64,000 nucleotides of DNA from Bacteroidales bacterium (GCA_023667095.1 JAMPAT010000004.1:106013-170012); one strand, 5' to 3'. Shown: positions 9,053 through 18,756, counted from the stretch's first letter. The notes: generated by a model from the letters alone, not told the origin. Numbers and translations are program-made.

Positions 9053-10570
9053 ATGAAAGGGATATATTATATGTTGGTATCAGGCATATTGCTTCTGGCA
9101 GGGACGGTTGCGGCGGCAGAAGCTGGAAGGGAACGTATGCGCCTGGACGGGAAATGGCACAGCACATTCGGGGACTGCAGTCTTCCTGGGATTCCGGAGA
9201 AGGCCGCAGGGCAGCATCACAGGAGGGGGAGGCAATGGATAATGTACCACAGGACTGTAAATGTGCCGTCTTCATTTGCCGGACGCCGTCTCCGTCTTGT
9301 CCTTGAACGTGCAGGGGAGACTACCCTCTGGGTAGATGGGGACAGTATCGGGAGTTTCAGCCATCCTGCATTGCCACATATATATGAACTGCCTCCTCTG
9401 GCCGGGAACAAGGCTGAGGTTTCCCTGAAGGCGAGTGACGGAATATATGGAAATATGTATCTTGAAGCATATGATTCCACATATATTTCCGATGTTGTTG
9501 TCGAGCCTGATGCAGAGTCATGCTATGCCGATGTAAAGGTCTCTGTCGAATCCGTGCGTGCAGGCAAGGCGCATCTTCGTCTCTGTGTAAATCCTGCAGG
9601 GACAGGCGACAGGGATGCAAAGGGAAGTGTACAGTATGAAGTAAGCCTGGCCAAGGGCAGCAATGAGTTCAGATACAGGATGGAAGTCGCAGATCCAGTC
9701 TCACTGTGGAGCGAATTCCATCCTGACATGTACCGTCTTGATGCAAGCCTGACGGCAATGGACTGCTCTGACAGGGCTGAATGTGTTTTTGCAGTCAGGG
9801 ATTTGACAGTTGAAAACGGCTACATGTCTGTGAACGGCAACCGTGTGTTCCTGCGTGGTGTAAAATATGCCGGAGCAGCGGGAGAGGGACGGAGACAGAT
9901 GAAGGAATGGTGGTGGAGGATGCTTTTCTCCAGAGCTGCTGAAAAAGGTATAAATTATTGGCAGGTATGTTCATATAGCCTGCCTGAAGAAGCTTTTGCC
10001 GCTGCAGATGCCGAGGGTGTATTTATCAGTTCAGATGATGCTTCCATCGGGCACAGGCATCCATCGTATATAGGCTGCATGGACGGTATAGAGCTCGTCT
10101 GGATAGGAAGAAAGGACAATGCTGAAAACTATATGGAGGATATTGATGCCGCAATGGGTGAGGACTGCGGAGGCTTTCTGCTTCCTGACGCTGAGTCTTG
10201 TACATCGGAGATAGCTGCATTGAAGCCGATTGCATATTATGGGAAACAGCTGCTGACACAGGGGGATACCCTTAATGTAAAGGTCTGTGTCGCCAACTAT
10301 ACCGAGACTGACTGGAGCGGCCAGGTTGAGTGGTCAGTTGCCGCGGATGAACTGCTGCCGGCCACAAAGGAAACCCTGCCTGTTTTCAGCGGACGCATTG
10401 ACAGTACTGTTCCACAAGGGCATACAGAACAGGCAGGACGTGTATTCCTGCCTGTTTCAATGCTTGGACTCAAGGAGGGTGAAACCTGCCGCCTGACGCT
10501 CACGCTTTCTATCGGTGAGCATAAGTCCATATATGTCTTCCGTGCCGGAAGCCAGCCTCATTTCCTATAA
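9053..10570 (+). CDS. Secreted GH2-like sugar-binding protein lacking a catalytic barrel
   Basis: A 505-residue exported protein with a signal peptide (core at about residues 6-20, cleavage near Ala-Ala-Ala-Glu). Residues about 28-160 resemble the jelly-roll sugar-binding domain of GH2 beta-galactosidases (RLDGKWH near the start, then LRLVLERAGETTLWVDGDSIG). An Ig-like middle domain ends in the typical link to the barrel, NGYMSVNGNRVFLRGVKYAG. Only a stub of the TIM barrel follows (MLFSRAAEKGINYWQVCSYSLPEEAFAAADAEG) and I see neither the Asn-Glu acid/base motif nor a nucleophile Glu region. About 100 residues of beta-rich sequence end the protein. It is probably not an active glycosidase. The gene is divergent from the efflux locus and convergent, overlapping by 6 bases, with the nuclease gene. 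Confidence 0.65.
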   Translation: MKGIYYMLVSGILLLAGTVAAAEAGRERMRLDGKWHSTFGDCSLPGIPEKAAGQHHRRGRQWIMYHRTVNVPSSFAGRRLRLVLERAGETTLWVDGDSIGSFSHPALPHIYELPPLAGNKAEVSLKASDGIYGNMYLEAYDSTYISDVVVEPDAESCYADVKVSVESVRAGKAHLRLCVNPAGTGDRDAKGSVQYEVSLAKGSNEFRYRMEVADPVSLWSEFHPDMYRLDASLTAMDCSDRAECVFAVRDLTVENGYMSVNGNRVFLRGVKYAGAAGEGRRQMKEWWWRMLFSRAAEKGINYWQVCSYSLPEEAFAAADAEGVFISSDDASIGHRHPSYIGCMDGIELVWIGRKDNAENYMEDIDAAMGEDCGGFLLPDAESCTSEIAALKPIAYYGKQLLTQGDTLNVKVCVANYTETDWSGQVEWSVAADELLPATKETLPVFSGRIDSTVPQGHTEQAGRVFLPVSMLGLKEGETCRLTLTLSIGEHKSIYVFRAGSQPHFL

Positions 10571-12205
10571 CCCCCAGTCAGAGGCATTGTAGCTGTCTTT
10601 AGGGGCTTGCGGTACATTTGCGAAATATGTGAACCCAGTAATCTTTTCAAGGTCTGACACAGACATCAGGTCCTGTGAACTTACGGATACCTTTGTCGGC
10701 GTGTTGTGGCTCCTGACGAATGCTGCGCACTTGATTTCCGATGCTGAGCATTTGGACAGGGGCTTTCCGCTGTTGCCGGACTTGGTCCTCATCAGGATAT
10801 AGTAGAACATTGTCGGCCTTGAGACATCGCTGCGTCCTCCGAATGAAATCTTTGCCGGGCTGTCGGAATATCCACGTCTGTCAGTGTACTGGTCGAAATA
10901 CGTCCCGACGACAACGTACAGGGTATCAGAGCATACCTGTCCGTCAACCCAGTCTTCAAGGGTGTTCCATCCACCTCCTCCGGTATTGAATGTGGATGAT
11001 CTCTGTGGAGCAATATTGCTGTAGTAGAATACCTGTCTGTTGGTCCCATCTGAACAGATGCGCTCGGCAGAACCGAGCATGTGCCCCTTGTTGCATCCTC
11101 CTCCTGTGGATTTGCTGCTGTACTGTATTGATGACGGGATTTCAGGGTCAGCCTTGTAGGCATCTGTCCTGTTGCAGCCCTTTGTCTCATACATCTTATG
11201 CCTCGGGGCTGCAACCCATACCGGACAATGGTGCTTTGCGCTGAAGCAGACAGTGTAGTTGCGGGCCGGCTTTCCGTTAGGGCCTTTCTCGGGGCCTGCG
11301 CATATATGGTGCGCGAAATAGATGTCCGGATCTGAGCTGTCCGTAGTGTATTTCCCGTTGCTGCTTACATTCATTATAGGAAGCTCGTACCATCCATATT
11401 TCGCATTGTTCGGAAGCGGCTCGTAGTCTCCTGGCCCATCAGGATCAGGCTTGTCCGGGTCAACAGGATCAACAGGGTCAACGGGATCGGTCGGGTCCAC
11501 AGGGCCAGGGTTGTCTGGGCCTGTCCCGCTGCCAGGCTTGCCGTCAGATACGCTTCTTCTGTACAGTGTCAGGACTTTCTGTGATGACGTGTAGCAGGCG
11601 AACCTTGGAGCAGATGCGTTCCATTGCAGTTCCCTGCCAGTTGAAGACATCGGACTCAGGCTTGCGTGTGTGCCGTATGATATCTCCCAATGGAACTCCT
11701 TGTCAGAGACAGACGGCGCTTCATCGCTCCTGCTCAATGAGTTCTTGCTTCCCGAATATCCTATATAGCCTACATTGGAGACATAGATTGTATATCCTGT
11801 TCCGTCTTGTGAGAATATAGCCTTGCATTTGTCACCCTCTTCAGACGGGATGCCTTCCTCTGTCATGGCCGGCATGAGGTCTGTACGGCTCTGTCCATAT
11901 TTTGAATCGTCCCAGGAATCGAATGCCGTTATGCCGGATGATGATGTATATGCTATGATGTAGTCCCCCTCCCAGCTTTCCGGCTGTGACGTGACTTCCA
12001 TGTAATAAAATGTTTTCTGAGTGGCCCCCCCTGGATTGTCGGGATCCGGATTTTCCGGGTTGTCTGGATCTGGCTTGTCAGGATTCTCCGGGTCAGGATT
12101 CTCTATTTCTCCCTTGTTGTCTTCCGGAAGTTCCGGCCCTGCTTCTTCACATCCTGCAATCATTGCCAATGAGGCCATGATTGATAGAAAATAATTGAAT
12201 CTCAT
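10565..12205 (-). CDS. Secreted DNA/RNA non-specific endonuclease (NUC1 family) lipoprotein
   Basis: A 546-residue lipoprotein nuclease. The ATG at 12205 was chosen because it begins a lipoprotein signal with lipobox MIAGC; a longer frame up to 12343 only adds promoter DNA. Two Pro-Asp-rich repeat linkers (units such as NPDPDNP and PVDPVDPVDP) flank a predicted beta domain of about 150 residues. The C-terminal third is a beta-beta-alpha-metal nuclease: the active-site motif reads NKGHMLGSAER (DRGH in the classical family), followed by FYYSNIAPQ and GGGWNTLE with the metal-binding Asn. Likely anchored at the cell envelope and degrading extracellular nucleic acid. The substitution in DRGH keeps the general-base His. 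Confidence 0.88.
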   Translation of the reverse strand: MRFNYFLSIMASLAMIAGCEEAGPELPEDNKGEIENPDPENPDKPDPDNPENPDPDNPGGATQKTFYYMEVTSQPESWEGDYIIAYTSSSGITAFDSWDDSKYGQSRTDLMPAMTEEGIPSEEGDKCKAIFSQDGTGYTIYVSNVGYIGYSGSKNSLSRSDEAPSVSDKEFHWEISYGTHASLSPMSSTGRELQWNASAPRFACYTSSQKVLTLYRRSVSDGKPGSGTGPDNPGPVDPTDPVDPVDPVDPDKPDPDGPGDYEPLPNNAKYGWYELPIMNVSSNGKYTTDSSDPDIYFAHHICAGPEKGPNGKPARNYTVCFSAKHHCPVWVAAPRHKMYETKGCNRTDAYKADPEIPSSIQYSSKSTGGGCNKGHMLGSAERICSDGTNRQVFYYSNIAPQRSSTFNTGGGGWNTLEDWVDGQVCSDTLYVVVGTYFDQYTDRRGYSDSPAKISFGGRSDVSRPTMFYYILMRTKSGNSGKPLSKCSASEIKCAAFVRSHNTPTKVSVSSQDLMSVSDLEKITGFTYFANVPQAPKDSYNASDWGL

Positions 12206-12248
12206 GCTTTTTCTTGTTATTATCTCTTCAATAATATTCTTCGGGAAA

Positions 12249-12280
12249 CAAAAATACAAAATTATCATTATCTTTGCAAA
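12249..12280 (-). promoter_or_regulatory. Promoter of the nuclease gene
   Basis: The minus strand reads TTTG-N20-TATTTTTG (-7 element at 12249-12256, -33 element at 12277-12280), matching the Bacteroidota vegetative promoter. The predicted start is about 40 bases upstream of the ATG at 12205. Confidence 0.6.
12269..12276 (+). promoter_or_regulatory. Promoter -7 element of the ridA operon
   Basis: TATCTTTG matches TAnnTTTG and lies 81 bases before the ridA ATG. It interleaves with the divergent nuclease promoter. No clear -33 element. Confidence 0.5.
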
Positions 12281-12357
12281 ATTGTGCGCCTGCTCCTGGA
12301 ACGTTCCGGACGGCCTGGGAGATGCCAGGACATATTGTACCACCTAAATTTTAGAAG

Positions 12358-12732
12358 ATGAAAAAGATAATCGCTACCGAAAATGCACCTAAGGCCGTAG
12401 GGCCATATTCACAGGCTGTAGAAGTCAATGGAACACTCTATGTGTCAGGGCAGATCCCTGTCGTACCGGCTGACGGGAGCATCCCAGGGACCATTGAGGA
12501 GCAGACACACCAGTCATTGAAGAATATAGGTGCCATCCTTTCAGAGGCTGGACTTTCCTATGGCAGCATCGTGAAGACTACAGTGCTTCTTGATGATATT
12601 GCAAATTTCAAGGCCATGAATGAGGTCTATGCGGAGTATTTTACCGGTGACAAGCCTGCAAGGGCATGCTACCAGGTTGCAGCACTTCCACTTGGCGTAA
12701 AAGTCGAGATCGAAGCTGTAGCTGTCAGGTAG
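12358..12732 (+). CDS. ridA: RidA family 2-iminobutanoate/2-iminopropanoate deaminase
   Basis: Cytoplasmic enzyme that hydrolyses reactive enamine/imine intermediates made by PLP enzymes. At 124 residues it is the standard length. It carries the family signatures APKAVGPYSQAVEVNGTLYV near the N-terminus and PARACYQVAALPLGVKVEIE near the C-terminus, including the conserved substrate-binding Arg in PARA. It is the first gene of a five-gene plus-strand run and sits 6 bases before the next gene. Function is assigned with high confidence from family conservation. Confidence 0.96.
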   Translation: MKKIIATENAPKAVGPYSQAVEVNGTLYVSGQIPVVPADGSIPGTIEEQTHQSLKNIGAILSEAGLSYGSIVKTTVLLDDIANFKAMNEVYAEYFTGDKPARACYQVAALPLGVKVEIEAVAVR

Positions 12733-12738
12733 CCTGTC

Positions 12739-15024
12739 ATGGACAGAAAGACAATCTCCGTCCTTATTTCTGCCATATTTATTCTTGCAACAGGGGTAGG
12801 CGTGGCAGTATATTTCCTGTATTCCGGTATCCCTGCAGGAAAGTCTGGGACGGAAAACATGGAGGTCGTGTCAAGCAGCCGCGGAGGGCTTTTCTGTGCG
12901 GTGCCTGCAGATGCCTCTTCTGTAATGTATTTTAATGAGCTGCAGACTCTTGCCCAGACTTTGTCCGGAGAAGGGTCTGCAGTCGGCTTTTTTGATGACG
13001 GAGTGTTCGGGAGGTTCCTTGATTCCCTCTGCCTTAAGATTGCGTCAGGGGAGATGCCCTCAATGAAAGATGCCAGGTCTGTTGTCTCATGGCATTATGA
13101 CGGGAAACTGTCCCCGCTTCTGGTTATAGATGCTGCCAAGGCAGGGAGTACCTTGCCTGAAGATTTCTATGCAGTGAGGAAAGTTGCGGAGCAGGCAGGG
13201 CTGTTCTCTTCCGCCCTGGACTGCTCGAAGCTTGCAGAGAAGGGGACTTATCTTGAGAGGCGCAATATACTTCTTGTCTCCACTTCGGATGTTATACTGA
13301 AGTCTTCCGGGAGACATATTTCGCAAGGCATATCAGTGCTTGACCAGAAAGGTTTCTGCGAGGCACAGGCTGCTGTCCGTGGCGGGAAAGGGCAGCTGTA
13401 TATATTGAACGGCAGCATGTCAAAGCTGTTCGCAGCCGTCATGAATCCTGAATACCGGAAATATGCTGAATTTTTCCGCAGGCTCTCCACATGGATGGCC
13501 TTCTCTTTCGACAATGTTGGCCTGGAGCATCTGTTCATGTCCGGGACATCAGTATATGGCAGAGGGAATGAAGAGTTCATGAATGTACTGGGTGAAGTTC
13601 CGTCAGCTTCATCCACCGTAGCCTGTGTACTTCCGTCATATACAGTTTCAGCATTTTCGCTCCCTGTTTCCTGCATTTCCGCATCTGTGGCTGCGTATGA
13701 GAAATTTGCCGACACGGGAATCGGCAAGGCAAAGTATGATGCAATTGCTGACGCACTTTGCAAAAGGACCGGCATTTCACCTGTAAAATGGGCTGAACTT
13801 ATTGACTTGAAAGAGGTTGCTGTCGCATCTTTCCGTGTCGGCCAGTCATTGGAGAATGTGCTGCTGATAAAGACTGGCAAGCCGGATCCGGGCATACTTT
13901 TCAAAGGTATGGACATCGCACTGGACAAGAATTATGTGCCTGCTGTACATGATTTTGAGTACCAGGGCTTTGCTTCATCCCTTTTCGGCTCGCTTTTTTC
14001 AGTCCCGGATGAATCGGAATTTACATTCATCGATGGATGGATTATTGCCGGAAGCCAGGCGGCAATCAGGGAGTATGTGAACGGGCATGTGCTTGAAAGG
14101 CGTCTTTCCGAATATATGTCAGATGTCTCATTGGCCGGCAGAATTGACGGAAAAAACATTAATTTCCTTGCATATATCTCAATGACAGAGGAACCGGGAC
14201 TTCTGGACAGGGTCTTCCGCAGACAATATGCGGAGAAGCTCAAGACTTCATTCGGGCCTGTGGCATTTGCCCCTGCTGTCTTTAAGGCAGGATATTCAAA
14301 AGGGACGTCCTGGCTTTCGTTCACACTTGACAGGAGCTCCGTTGCAATGGACGAGGCCCATGTGGCTGAGATTGACGATATGGTCAATATACCGAAGGGA
14401 CCATTCAGCGTGAAGAATTCAGGGACAGGGAAGATGAACACTTTCAGCCAGCAGGATGACATGTCGCTCTGCCTTGCCGATGAAAGCGGAAAGGCACTCT
14501 GGACGGTGGCATTCAAGACACCTTTGTGCGGAAATGCCTCGACTATAGACTATTTTGCAAACGGCAAGCTTCAGATCCTGTTCGCATCAGGCTCGAGTCT
14601 CTATCTGATAGACCGTCTCGGGCGTTTTGTGAAGCCTTTTCCTGTCAATCTTGGCAAGGATATCCTTTTGGGGCCGGATGTATATGATTTCAACGGGACA
14701 GGGAAATACAATGCAATGGTACTGCATAAGGACAATACAGTCGATATGTATAATCTCCAGGGCAGGAAGCCTGCAAGCTGGAAAGGCATTTCATGCAAGG
14801 AGAGCATAAAGGGTCTTCCGGAGATGATCAAGGTTTCAGGCAAGACATATTGGGTGGTCAGGACATCGTTGCAGACCCTGCTGTATCCGTTCTATGGAGG
14901 TGTCCCCCTTACCTTGTATGAAGGGGACAGGAGAATCCGTCCTGACAGTGCCGTCAAGCCTGTGCAGGGTGGTGTGGAAGTTACAAGATACGATGGAAAG
15001 AAAACAACAATAGATTTAAAATAA
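12739..15024 (+). CDS. Large membrane-anchored protein of unknown function (DUF3352-like)
   Basis: A 761-residue protein with one N-terminal membrane helix at about residues 6-27 and a long extracytoplasmic part. No enzymatic motif was recognised. The first 550 residues look like a DUF3352-type periplasmic domain; this is a loose resemblance. The last 200 residues contain repeated beta-blade-like units (KLQILFASGSSLYLIDRLGR, KYNAMVLHKDNTVDMYNLQG) suggesting a partial beta-propeller. It lies 6 bases after ridA and 16 bases before the acyl-CoA ligase, so it is probably cotranscribed with both. Presence of a real protein is certain from length and codon pattern; function is not known. Confidence 0.8.
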   Translation: MDRKTISVLISAIFILATGVGVAVYFLYSGIPAGKSGTENMEVVSSSRGGLFCAVPADASSVMYFNELQTLAQTLSGEGSAVGFFDDGVFGRFLDSLCLKIASGEMPSMKDARSVVSWHYDGKLSPLLVIDAAKAGSTLPEDFYAVRKVAEQAGLFSSALDCSKLAEKGTYLERRNILLVSTSDVILKSSGRHISQGISVLDQKGFCEAQAAVRGGKGQLYILNGSMSKLFAAVMNPEYRKYAEFFRRLSTWMAFSFDNVGLEHLFMSGTSVYGRGNEEFMNVLGEVPSASSTVACVLPSYTVSAFSLPVSCISASVAAYEKFADTGIGKAKYDAIADALCKRTGISPVKWAELIDLKEVAVASFRVGQSLENVLLIKTGKPDPGILFKGMDIALDKNYVPAVHDFEYQGFASSLFGSLFSVPDESEFTFIDGWIIAGSQAAIREYVNGHVLERRLSEYMSDVSLAGRIDGKNINFLAYISMTEEPGLLDRVFRRQYAEKLKTSFGPVAFAPAVFKAGYSKGTSWLSFTLDRSSVAMDEAHVAEIDDMVNIPKGPFSVKNSGTGKMNTFSQQDDMSLCLADESGKALWTVAFKTPLCGNASTIDYFANGKLQILFASGSSLYLIDRLGRFVKPFPVNLGKDILLGPDVYDFNGTGKYNAMVLHKDNTVDMYNLQGRKPASWKGISCKESIKGLPEMIKVSGKTYWVVRTSLQTLLYPFYGGVPLTLYEGDRRIRPDSAVKPVQGGVEVTRYDGKKTTIDLK

Positions 15025-15040
15025 GATTTTTAGCAATACT

Positions 15041-16699
15041 ATGGAATTTCAGTCAGTTAATAAGCTTTATGAAAAAAGCATCAGGGAGAATTGGGACCGT
15101 CCGGCCCTCTCCAATTACCAGGGGGTGACACTGCATTACAGGGATGTTGCCCGCAGGATAGCAAAAATGCATATAATATATGAACATTGCGGCATAGTAA
15201 AAGGTGACAAGATTGCCATCTGTTCACGCAACCAGGCAAACTGGGGGGTGTCATTCCTGTCTGCTTTGACATACGGGGCTGTCCCAGTGCCGATCCTGCA
15301 TGAATTCAAGCCGGGAAACGTGCATCACCTTGTCAATCATTCGGAGGCAAAGATCCTTTTTGTTGATGATGTTGTCTGGGAGGGACTTACAGAGAATGAA
15401 ATGCCTAACCTGAGTGCTGTCGTCCAGATAAATACATTCTCTCTCCTGTATGCCAGGACTGAGGAAATCAGGACAGTGAGGGAGCATCTGAATGAACTTT
15501 TCGGAAAGAAATACCCGATGAACTTCACTCCTGATTGCCTTGACTATTATGAGGATACAGCTGATGAACTTGCTCTTATAAACTACACTTCCGGTACTTC
15601 AGGATTCTCAAAGGGAGTCATGATTCCATACAGGGCCCTGTGGTCAAACATCATGTTTGCAAAGGAAGTGCTCCCTATGCTGAACAATACCTCAAATGTG
15701 GTCGCGATGCTTCCTTCTGCACACATGTACGGAATGATGTTCGAACTTCTGTTTGAACTCACCATAGGTACGCATGTGCATTTCCTCACAAGGGTTCCAA
15801 GCCCTAAGATTATAATGCAGGCACTTGCGGAGGTCAAGCCGGATATCGTCATTGCTGTTCCTCTCATCATAGAGAAAGTCTACAAGAGCAAGCTGAAACC
15901 GGTACTTGAGAAGAACGGTATCAAGTTCATGATGAAGCTTCCGCTTCTTGACCAGGTGATACAGAAAAAGATTTTGAATGAGCTGGTTGCTGCATTTGGA
16001 GGCAGATTTGAGGAGGTCATAATCGGAGGTGCTGCGTTTAACCGTGAGGTGGAGTCGTTCTTCAAGAAAATAAATTTCCCTTATACTGTTGGCTACGGCA
16101 TGACAGAATGTGCCCCTATCCTTGCGTATGATGACTGGAAGACTACAAAGGAGTTCTCATGCGGAAAGGCAGCTCCGAGGATGGAAATCAAGATAGATTC
16201 TGAAGATCCGGTGAATGTACCTGGTGAGGTCCTTGTCAAGGGTGCCAATGTGTTCCTTGGATATTACAAGAACGAGGAGGCTACCAATGCTGTCTTTACT
16301 GAAGATGGCTGGTTCCGTACAGGTGACATGGGAGTGATTGACGAGGATGGCTATCTATTCCTGCGCGGACGCTCAAAATGCATGATTCTCGGCCCTTCAG
16401 GCCAGAACATATATCCGGAGGAAATAGAATGTGTCACCAATAATATGCCATACGTTATTGATTCACTTGTGATTGAGGACGAAGGGGCATTGACTGCGCT
16501 CATCTATCCTGATTTCCACCAGGGAGAAGTTGACGGGCTTGACCGTGATGCGCTTGAAAAACATCTGGCCAACTCTCTTGTCGAAGCAAATAAGGAACTT
16601 CCAAACTATGCAAGAATCAAGAAGATAGAAATTCTTCCTGAAGATTTCGAGAGGACCCCGAAGAGGAGTATCAAGCGTTATCTGTACCAGAGGAACTAA
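15041..16699 (+). CDS. AMP-binding acyl-CoA synthetase (long-chain fatty acid-CoA ligase type)
   Basis: Adenylate-forming enzyme activating a carboxylic acid, probably a fatty acid, to its CoA thioester. The 552 residues contain the phosphate loop YTSGTSGFSKGVM at about 185-197, the A5 motif GYGMTECAP at about 355, the A7/A8 region GWFRTGDMGVIDEDGYLFLRGR at about 425, and the catalytic Lys near the C-terminus in TPKRSIKRYLY. It is slightly shorter than FadD15-type ligases (about 600) but complete. It lies downstream of the anchored protein and 61 bases before the dCMP deaminase. Substrate chain length is not readable. Confidence 0.92.
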   Translation: MEFQSVNKLYEKSIRENWDRPALSNYQGVTLHYRDVARRIAKMHIIYEHCGIVKGDKIAICSRNQANWGVSFLSALTYGAVPVPILHEFKPGNVHHLVNHSEAKILFVDDVVWEGLTENEMPNLSAVVQINTFSLLYARTEEIRTVREHLNELFGKKYPMNFTPDCLDYYEDTADELALINYTSGTSGFSKGVMIPYRALWSNIMFAKEVLPMLNNTSNVVAMLPSAHMYGMMFELLFELTIGTHVHFLTRVPSPKIIMQALAEVKPDIVIAVPLIIEKVYKSKLKPVLEKNGIKFMMKLPLLDQVIQKKILNELVAAFGGRFEEVIIGGAAFNREVESFFKKINFPYTVGYGMTECAPILAYDDWKTTKEFSCGKAAPRMEIKIDSEDPVNVPGEVLVKGANVFLGYYKNEEATNAVFTEDGWFRTGDMGVIDEDGYLFLRGRSKCMILGPSGQNIYPEEIECVTNNMPYVIDSLVIEDEGALTALIYPDFHQGEVDGLDRDALEKHLANSLVEANKELPNYARIKKIEILPEDFERTPKRSIKRYLYQRN

Positions 16700-16760
16700 G
16701 AATATGTCCAGGGCTTGATGATTTGACACAAACTTGATTTCAGGATAGCTATTATATATT

Positions 16761-17165
16761 ATGGAAAAGTTTGACCACAGCTACATGGATATGGCTGCAA
16801 TATGGGCAAGGAATTCATATTGCAGGAGACGCCAGGTCGGTGCACTCATAGTCAAGGACAGGATGATTATTTCTGACGGCTACAATGGTACGCCGTCCGG
16901 ATTTGAGAATATCTGCGAGGATGAGAATGGGATTACCAAACCGTATGTCCTGCATGCCGAGGCAAATGCCATCACAAAAGTGGCCCAGTCCGGCAACAGC
17001 AGCAAGGATTCGACCTTGTATGTTACCGCGGCTCCGTGCATAGAATGTTCCAAACTTATAATCCAGGCCGGGATAAAGCGGGTGGTCTACAGGGATGAAT
17101 ACCGTCTTACTGACGGTGTAGACCTGCTGCGCAAGGCAGGCATAGAAGTAGAAAAGGAAGATTAG
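16761..17165 (+). CDS. dCMP/cytidine deaminase family protein
   Basis: Zinc-dependent deaminase, probably dCMP deaminase supplying dUMP for thymidylate synthesis. The 134 residues have the zinc motif HAEANA (His and catalytic Glu) at about 73-78 and PCIECS (two Cys ligands) at about 95-100. The N-terminal motif MDMAAIWARNSYCRRRQVGA and the loop NGTPSGFENICED are typical of ComEB/dCMP deaminases. It stops 2 bases before the S41 protease start, so translation is likely coupled. Confidence 0.92.
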   Translation: MEKFDHSYMDMAAIWARNSYCRRRQVGALIVKDRMIISDGYNGTPSGFENICEDENGITKPYVLHAEANAITKVAQSGNSSKDSTLYVTAAPCIECSKLIIQAGIKRVVYRDEYRLTDGVDLLRKAGIEVEKED

Positions 17166-17167
17166 AC

Positions 17168-18751
17168 ATGAAAAAGGAGAATAGTGCATTGTGGGCTGCA
17201 ATCCTTGGGGTTGCAATCGGTGTCCTGGTGGCATCGCTGGCATTCAGCCTGAAGGGCAGCAGGAAACTTGACGGAGACTACAGCAGCTGGCGTAAACTGA
17301 ACCTGATTCTGCAGGAGATCGAAAAGAACTATGTTGATACGATTGACATCAAGGGAATGACAGATGCAGCTGTCGAAGCTGCCCTTGAGAAACTGGATCC
17401 GCATTCCATATATCTGCCTCCTGTCCAGCTTGAGGCATCGGAGACTGAACTTGCCGGCAATTTCGAAGGGATCGGGATACAGTTCAATGTACCGAATGAC
17501 ACCGCAGTTGTACTCAGTGTCATACCTGGAGGACCGTCAGAAAGGGCGGGCCTGAAGTCAGGAGACCGTATAATCAAGGTAGATGACAGGAATATAGCAG
17601 GTGTAAAGACTCCGCAGGATTCAATGGTAAGGCTGATGAAAGGCCCTTCCGGTTCAAAGGTCGGCGTTACCGTCCTGAGACAGTCTTCCATCATCCCCTT
17701 TGAGATAATACGTGACAAGATTCCTGTGAACAGCGTTGATGCGGCATTCATGGTAAATGATACTACAGGGTATATCCGGCTGACAAAATTCTCCCGCACC
17801 ACATACCAGGAATTTGTAAAATCATATAGGAAGCTGCAGGATGACGGCATGAAGCGTCTCATCTTTGATCTCCGTGACAATAACGGTGGATATCTGGACC
17901 AGGCCTTGCTCCTTTGCAATGAGTTTCTTGAGAAAGGTGACCTGATTGTCTATATGGAAGGGCTGCACCGTAAGAGGGAGGAGTTCCGTGCCGATGGAAG
18001 GGGGGCCCTGAAAGATATAGGGTTGTCGGTCCTGATAGGTGAGTCTTCTGCATCTTCAAGCGAGATATTCGCGGGTGCAATGCAGGACAATGACAGGGGA
18101 GTGATAGTCGGACGCCGCTCATTCGGCAAAGGCCTTGTACAGGAGCCTGTAAACTTTACAGACGGTTCCGGCATAAGGATTACAGTGGCACGTTTCTACA
18201 CTCCTGCGGGACGCTGTATCCAGAAGCCTTATTCACCTGACTATGCATACGATATATATGAGAGATATGCGCATGGAGAAATGACTGAGGCGGACAGTAT
18301 CCGGATTGACAGGAGCGTGGAATACAATACTGCAGGAGGCAGGAAAGTCTATGGCGGAGGAGGAATCGTACCTGACATGTTTGTGCCTATAGATACTACC
18401 AGGGCCACGAGGTTCTTCATTGACTGCAACAAGAAGGCAATCCAGATGAGGTTTGCTTCGTGGGCTTTCGACAAATACGGCTACAGGCTCTCACAGATTG
18501 ATGACTTCTCACGTCTGGAGGCATATTTCAGGGAAATAGGGCTGGAGGCAAGGTTCCTTGACTTTGCGAAGTCAGAGGGCATAGTTCCAAAGGATGGGGA
18601 ATGGATGGAGACTGCCCCATATATGATGCCGCAGGTGAATGCCCTGGTAGGACGCTATTCGAAGCTTGGGGACGAGGCTTTCTATCGTTTCTATCTTGAT
18701 ATTGACGAGACAATCAAGGCTGCGCTTGCTGCACCTTCTGTTGTTGAATGA
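17168..18751 (+). CDS. S41 family C-terminal processing peptidase
   Basis: Tail-specific protease acting in the periplasm. The 527 residues have an N-terminal membrane/signal segment at about 10-27, a helical N-domain, a PDZ domain at about 85-170 (VLSVIPGGPSERAGLKSGDR), and the S41 core. The nucleophile Ser lies in GESSASSSEIFAGAMQD and the catalytic Lys in GRRSFGKGLVQEP, so the Ser/Lys dyad is intact. A C-terminal extension of about 130 residues is common in Bacteroidota CtpA homologues. It ends the ridA-to-ctp run, followed after 5 bases by a strong terminator. Confidence 0.95.
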   Translation: MKKENSALWAAILGVAIGVLVASLAFSLKGSRKLDGDYSSWRKLNLILQEIEKNYVDTIDIKGMTDAAVEAALEKLDPHSIYLPPVQLEASETELAGNFEGIGIQFNVPNDTAVVLSVIPGGPSERAGLKSGDRIIKVDDRNIAGVKTPQDSMVRLMKGPSGSKVGVTVLRQSSIIPFEIIRDKIPVNSVDAAFMVNDTTGYIRLTKFSRTTYQEFVKSYRKLQDDGMKRLIFDLRDNNGGYLDQALLLCNEFLEKGDLIVYMEGLHRKREEFRADGRGALKDIGLSVLIGESSASSSEIFAGAMQDNDRGVIVGRRSFGKGLVQEPVNFTDGSGIRITVARFYTPAGRCIQKPYSPDYAYDIYERYAHGEMTEADSIRIDRSVEYNTAGGRKVYGGGGIVPDMFVPIDTTRATRFFIDCNKKAIQMRFASWAFDKYGYRLSQIDDFSRLEAYFREIGLEARFLDFAKSEGIVPKDGEWMETAPYMMPQVNALVGRYSKLGDEAFYRFYLDIDETIKAALAAPSVVE

Positions 18752-18756
18752 TTTTT

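Noticed and set aside
11440..12110. Short tandem repeats resembling a CRISPR array
   Set aside because: They are in-frame Pro/Asp codon repeats of the nuclease lipoprotein; no spacers. No CRISPR array was seen anywhere in the window.
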